Positions 6,187 through 8,623 of a stretch of DNA of 8,623 nt are shown one piece after another (position 1 is the stretch's first letter; every line of letters starts with the position of its first letter). The notes under the pieces were generated by a model. The model saw only the letters and a program-made list of their open reading frames with translations, was not told the origin of the DNA and made no database searches. Source of the stretch: Pseudomonadota bacterium (GTDB lineage Bacteria; Pseudomonadota; Alphaproteobacteria; UBA8366; GCA-2717185); the NCBI GenBank assembly GCA_027619655.1, contig JAQCHR010000128.1, forward strand, positions 1 to 8,623, written 5' to 3'. The position numbers and the translations under genes were made by a program.

Positions 6187-6203
6187 ATGCAAATCACATG
6201 CCG
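6187..6203 (-). promoter_or_regulatory. Sigma-54 (RpoN) type promoter of the flagellin gene
   Basis: On the minus strand CGGCATGTGATTTGCAT matches TGGCACG-N4-TTGCW at 10 of 12 defined positions. The GG (6202-6201) and GC (6190-6189) are separated by exactly ten bases. Transcription would start near 6177, giving a leader of about 56 bases. Late flagellar genes, including flagellins, are sigma-54 dependent in several alphaproteobacteria such as Caulobacter. Confidence 0.65.
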
Positions 6204-6211
6204 AACGGCGG

Positions 6212-6241
6212 TTGAAAAAAGCCAAGCAAAATTAATATGTT
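6212..6241 (+). promoter_or_regulatory. Weak sigma-70-like promoter for the sugar-oxidation operon
   Basis: TTGAAA (6212-6217) and TATGTT (6236-6241) are separated by 18 bases in an AT-rich patch. They match the sigma-70 hexamers at 5 of 6 and 4 of 6 positions. The leader to the reductase ATG would be about 130 bases. The match is modest, and the site sits next to the divergent flagellin promoter. Confidence 0.25.
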
Positions 6242-6362
6242 GGGTCGGTTTCGGCTGGTCTGAAGTCGTGGCAGCGGCAAAATTCTCCCGGCCTGGCATG
6301 AATTGCCCGCTATCGGCGCCGGAATTGACCGGGCGGGCGCGTTGGCCGATGATCCCCGTATC

Positions 6363-6368
6363 GGGAGG
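6363..6368 (+). promoter_or_regulatory. Ribosome binding site deciding the aldo/keto reductase start
   Basis: GGGAGG lies nine bases before the ATG at 6378. This favours 6378 over the in-frame upstream ATG at 6303, whose extra 25 residues do not look like aldo/keto reductase sequence. Confidence 0.75.
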
Positions 6369-6377
6369 ATCAATGAC

Positions 6378-7436
6378 ATGACGGCATTCGAGCAGCGGCG
6401 GGTCGGTCGCACGGGCGTTACCGTGAGCGCGGTGGGATTCGGCGGGGTCGGGCTGGGCCAGCGGGTCGGCCGGATCGACGAGGCGCAGGCGGACGCGACG
6501 GTGCGGGCGGCCTGGGATTCGGGAATCCGCTATTTCGACACCTCGCCCTGGTACGGGCACGGGCTGAGCGAGCATCGCACGGGCCACATGCTGCGCACCC
6601 TGCCGCGCGGTGAATTCGTGCTGTCCACCAAGGTCGGCCGCATCTTCCACCGCCCCAAGGACCCGGCGACGTTCAGCACGGGGCAGTGGCAGGGCGGCCT
6701 GCCCTTCGATTACCGGCGCGACTACACCGCCGCCGGCGTGCAGCGCTCCTACGAGGACAGCCTGCTGCGGCTCGGCATGAACCGGGTCGACATGCTGTTC
6801 GTGCACGACATCGACCAGCGCCACATGTCGCTGGAAAACAACGGCGGCGGCGTCGGCGGCATCGAGGGGGCCTTCTGGCAACTGGAATGCGGCGGCGGCT
6901 GGCAGCACCTGTCGGACATGCGGGCTTCGGGCGAAATCGGCGCCATCGGCTTCGGCTGCAACTACGCCAGCATGATTCCGCGCTTCCTCGAATGCTTCGA
7001 CCCGGACGTGTTCCTGGTCGCCATGCCCTATACGCTGCTGGACCAGGACGCGCTCGACGAGGCTTTTCCCATGTGCCAGGAACGCGGCATCAGCATCGTC
7101 ATCGGCTCCGTCTTTTCCTCGGGCATCCTTGCCACCGGCATCCGCGACGACGCCGTCTACGGCTATAACGCGCCGCCCCCGGCGGTGGTGGAAAAGGTCC
7201 GCGCGATGCAGGCGGTCTGCGCCCGGCACGGCACGACCATCCAGGCGGCGGCGCTGCAGTTCCCGCTGCTGCACCCGGCCGTCGCGGCGATCATTCCCGG
7301 CGCGATGGCGCCCGGCCAGGTAACGGAAAACGTGGCCCGGCTCGGCGAGCCGGTGCCGCAGGACTGCTGGAACGAACTCAAAACCGAAGGGTTGCTGCGC
7401 AGGGATGCGCCAACCGGGCAAGGGAGATCCAACTGA
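6378..7436 (+). CDS. Aldo/keto reductase, D-threo-aldose (L-fucose) dehydrogenase-like
   Basis: Cytoplasmic NAD(P)-dependent oxidoreductase of 352 residues with a TIM-barrel fold. The family tetrad is visible: D54 and Y59 in 'YFDTSPWYGHGLSEHRTG', K85 in 'LSTKVGR' and H143 in 'DMLFVHDID'. The 'YGHGLSE' wording after the active-site tyrosine is typical of the D-threo-aldose 1-dehydrogenase / L-fucose dehydrogenase branch, which oxidises an aldose at C1 to the lactone. 'IGAIGFGCN' (187-195) is the usual strand after the helix, and 'GSVFSSGILATG' (243-254) lies in the coenzyme-binding part. A loop rich in G and N (153-162) and the stretch to 175 lengthen the middle somewhat. The stop TGA overlaps the next ATG (TGATG), so this gene and the lactonase form a translationally coupled pair. 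Exact sugar and cofactor are not readable; a pyridoxal-type dehydrogenase in the same branch is an alternative. Confidence 0.88.
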   Translation: MTAFEQRRVGRTGVTVSAVGFGGVGLGQRVGRIDEAQADATVRAAWDSGIRYFDTSPWYGHGLSEHRTGHMLRTLPRGEFVLSTKVGRIFHRPKDPATFSTGQWQGGLPFDYRRDYTAAGVQRSYEDSLLRLGMNRVDMLFVHDIDQRHMSLENNGGGVGGIEGAFWQLECGGGWQHLSDMRASGEIGAIGFGCNYASMIPRFLECFDPDVFLVAMPYTLLDQDALDEAFPMCQERGISIVIGSVFSSGILATGIRDDAVYGYNAPPPAVVEKVRAMQAVCARHGTTIQAAALQFPLLHPAVAAIIPGAMAPGQVTENVARLGEPVPQDCWNELKTEGLLRRDAPTGQGRSN

Positions 7437-8407
7437 TGCAGAACTTTACTTTCACCATCGACGACCTGGGCTTTCACGGCAGGGACCTGTCCCGGCCCGA
7501 ATGCGTCTGCTGCCTGGCATCGGGCGTGGTTGTCGTCTCGAACGGCGATGGCGGCGTCTCGCGCATCGACCAGGACGGCACGACCCGCCACATCACGGCG
7601 CCGGACGGCGCGCACAAGCCGATGACCAACGGCTTCGCCATCACGCAGCAGGGCGACTTTCTGCTGGCCGATCTCAGCAGCGAAGGCGGCGTCTGGAAGC
7701 TGCAGGCGGACGGAACCTGCGAGCCCTTCATCACGGAAGTCGACGGCGAAACCCTGCCCTCGACCAATTTCGTCGGCGTCGATGCGAAGAACCGCGTCTG
7801 GGCCACGGTCAGCACCCGGCACAGCCCGCGCACGCTGGCCTACCGCAAGCATATCGCCGACGGCTACATCGTGCTGTCGGACGAGCGCGGCACGCGGATC
7901 GTCGCGGACGGGGTGGGCTACACCAACGAGGCCATCGTCAACCCGGCCGGCGATTTCCTGGTCGTCAACGAAACCATGGCGCGCCGCACCAGCCGCTTTC
8001 GCATCCGGGATGACGGGTCGCTAGGCCCGCGCGAAACGGTCACCGATTACGGCGAAGGCGTCTATCCGGACGGGCTCGCCTTTGACGAGGAAGGCGCGTT
8101 CTGGATGACCAGCGTGCTGTCCAACCGCCTGATCCGCGTCACCCCCGATGGCGGCCAGACGCTGGTGTTCGAGGACAGCGACCCCGACATGCTGGCGGTC
8201 TGCGAGGCGGCCTACCAGGGCGGCACGCTCGGCCCCGAGCACATGGGCAAGGTGGTCTCCAAACTGGCGAAAAGCATCTCTTCCATCGCCTTCGGCGGCC
8301 CGGACCGCCGCACCGGCTATCTCGGCAACCTGCTGGACAACCGGATCTACACGTTCAAGAGCCCGGTGGCGGGGGCGGTGCCGTCGCACTGGGGGGTGAC
8401 GGTTTGA
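7436..8407 (+). CDS. SMP-30/gluconolactonase/LRE family lactonase
   Basis: Probable metal-dependent sugar lactonase of 323 residues with a six-bladed beta-propeller, hydrolysing an aldonolactone to the open acid. Metal and active-site positions of the SMP-30 family can be placed: E22 in 'RPECV', N112 in 'STNFVGVD', N165 in 'YTNEAIV' and D213 in 'YPDGLAFDEEGAFWMT'. Repeated blade patterns of the form G-x-W/V-x followed by D-x-x-G recur through the chain. The length is a little above the usual 290-300, the excess lying after the last blade motif (about 250-290). The ATG overlaps the stop of the reductase gene by one base, and AGGGAGAT ends seven bases before it. The pairing with an aldose dehydrogenase gives a coherent two-step route from aldose to aldonic acid. 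No dehydratase or aldolase for later steps is in view. Confidence 0.88.
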   Translation: MQNFTFTIDDLGFHGRDLSRPECVCCLASGVVVVSNGDGGVSRIDQDGTTRHITAPDGAHKPMTNGFAITQQGDFLLADLSSEGGVWKLQADGTCEPFITEVDGETLPSTNFVGVDAKNRVWATVSTRHSPRTLAYRKHIADGYIVLSDERGTRIVADGVGYTNEAIVNPAGDFLVVNETMARRTSRFRIRDDGSLGPRETVTDYGEGVYPDGLAFDEEGAFWMTSVLSNRLIRVTPDGGQTLVFEDSDPDMLAVCEAAYQGGTLGPEHMGKVVSKLAKSISSIAFGGPDRRTGYLGNLLDNRIYTFKSPVAGAVPSHWGVTV

Positions 8408-8623
8408 GATAGCTGAATTACGGTGGCGTTCGGTCACGGCCTGATCCACGCAGGCAGTAGAATAACGGCGATCTAGGTATCTTTGTCGGAATATCGAAAC
8501 TGTTCGGAATTTCAGTAAACGGGCACAGTAGTTCGCTGTAATTCGAGCAGCGCCCGGACCGGCGGAGGCTGCGGCGCCGGACCAGGCGTTGCGACTAAAA
8601 ACAGTTGCAATATTCAGCGCTGA
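8408..8623. other. Non-coding tail after the lactonase gene
   Basis: No coding region was recognised in these 216 bases on either strand. A GC-rich imperfect hairpin lies at 8556-8583 (GGaCCGGCG / CGCCGGaCC, ten-base loop) but lacks a U-tract. TCGGAAT occurs twice, 18 bases apart (8486, 8504). The final ten bases form the palindrome TCAGCGCTGA. Confidence 0.5.

Noticed and set aside
6303..6377. Upstream ATG start for the aldo/keto reductase
   Set aside because: The extra residues do not fit the family, whereas GGGAGG precedes the ATG at 6378 at good spacing.
5904..7421. 505-codon minus-strand frame opposite the reductase
   Set aside because: Shadow of the reductase and flagellin genes; composition (H, R, D, A, G) is typical of antisense frames in GC-rich DNA.
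8566..8579. Possible GG-N10-GC sigma-54 match in the right tail
   Set aside because: It does not match the wider TGGCAC-N5-TTGC consensus well; bare GG-N10-GC is frequent in GC-rich DNA.
1..8623. CRISPR array, tRNA, rRNA, insertion sequence or transposase
   Set aside because: No regularly spaced repeats, no cloverleaf or rRNA segments, and no transposase or integrase motifs were seen.

Overview
The window is about 8.6 kb of GC-rich bacterial chromosome with six complete genes. It most likely comes from a free-living, flagellated alphaproteobacterium, perhaps of the Rhodospirillales. This rests on the TRAP transporter proteins, a short flagellin whose N-terminus resembles the flagellins of that group, an alphaproteobacterial 'SEPGT' form of the PEP-CTERM sorting tail, and the codon use. 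The taxon is inferred, not proven.

Left part (1-2839): a TRAP transporter split over two diverging units. The periplasmic solute-binding protein (dctP type) reads leftward. The large membrane permease (dctM type) reads rightward from a 307-base gap. No small permease (dctQ type) lies between them. An ATG directly after the dctP stop suggests that another gene, possibly dctQ, starts at the left edge. The permease carries an extra hydrophilic segment.

Middle (2876-4597): a 12-helix MFS transporter reads leftward, convergent with the permease, from a TTG start. Upstream of it is a 465-base AT-richer gap that holds two control regions. One is a sigma-70-like promoter for the MFS gene with overlapping inverted repeats over its -35 region and spacer. 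The other, for the next gene, is a sigma-54-type promoter preceded by two copies of a 17-base sequence placed as an upstream activator site would be.

Centre (4598-6121): a secreted PEP-CTERM protein with a probable DNRLRE-like beta-sandwich, followed by a clear intrinsic terminator. A flagellin gene converges on it from the right. A near-perfect 24-bp palindrome covers the flagellin stop codon. The flagellin also has a sigma-54-type promoter, nearly identical in its core to the PEP-CTERM one. A surface or matrix protein and a filament protein may therefore share RpoN control, which is the most interesting signal here.

Right part (6378-8407): a two-gene operon with overlapping stop and start. 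It encodes an aldo/keto reductase of the D-threo-aldose (L-fucose) dehydrogenase type and an SMP-30/gluconolactonase-family lactonase. Together they would oxidise a free aldose to its lactone and hydrolyse the lactone to the aldonic acid. The last 216 bases hold no recognisable gene. I did not find a complete new defence or mobile system, CRISPR array, tRNA, rRNA or insertion sequence in this window.
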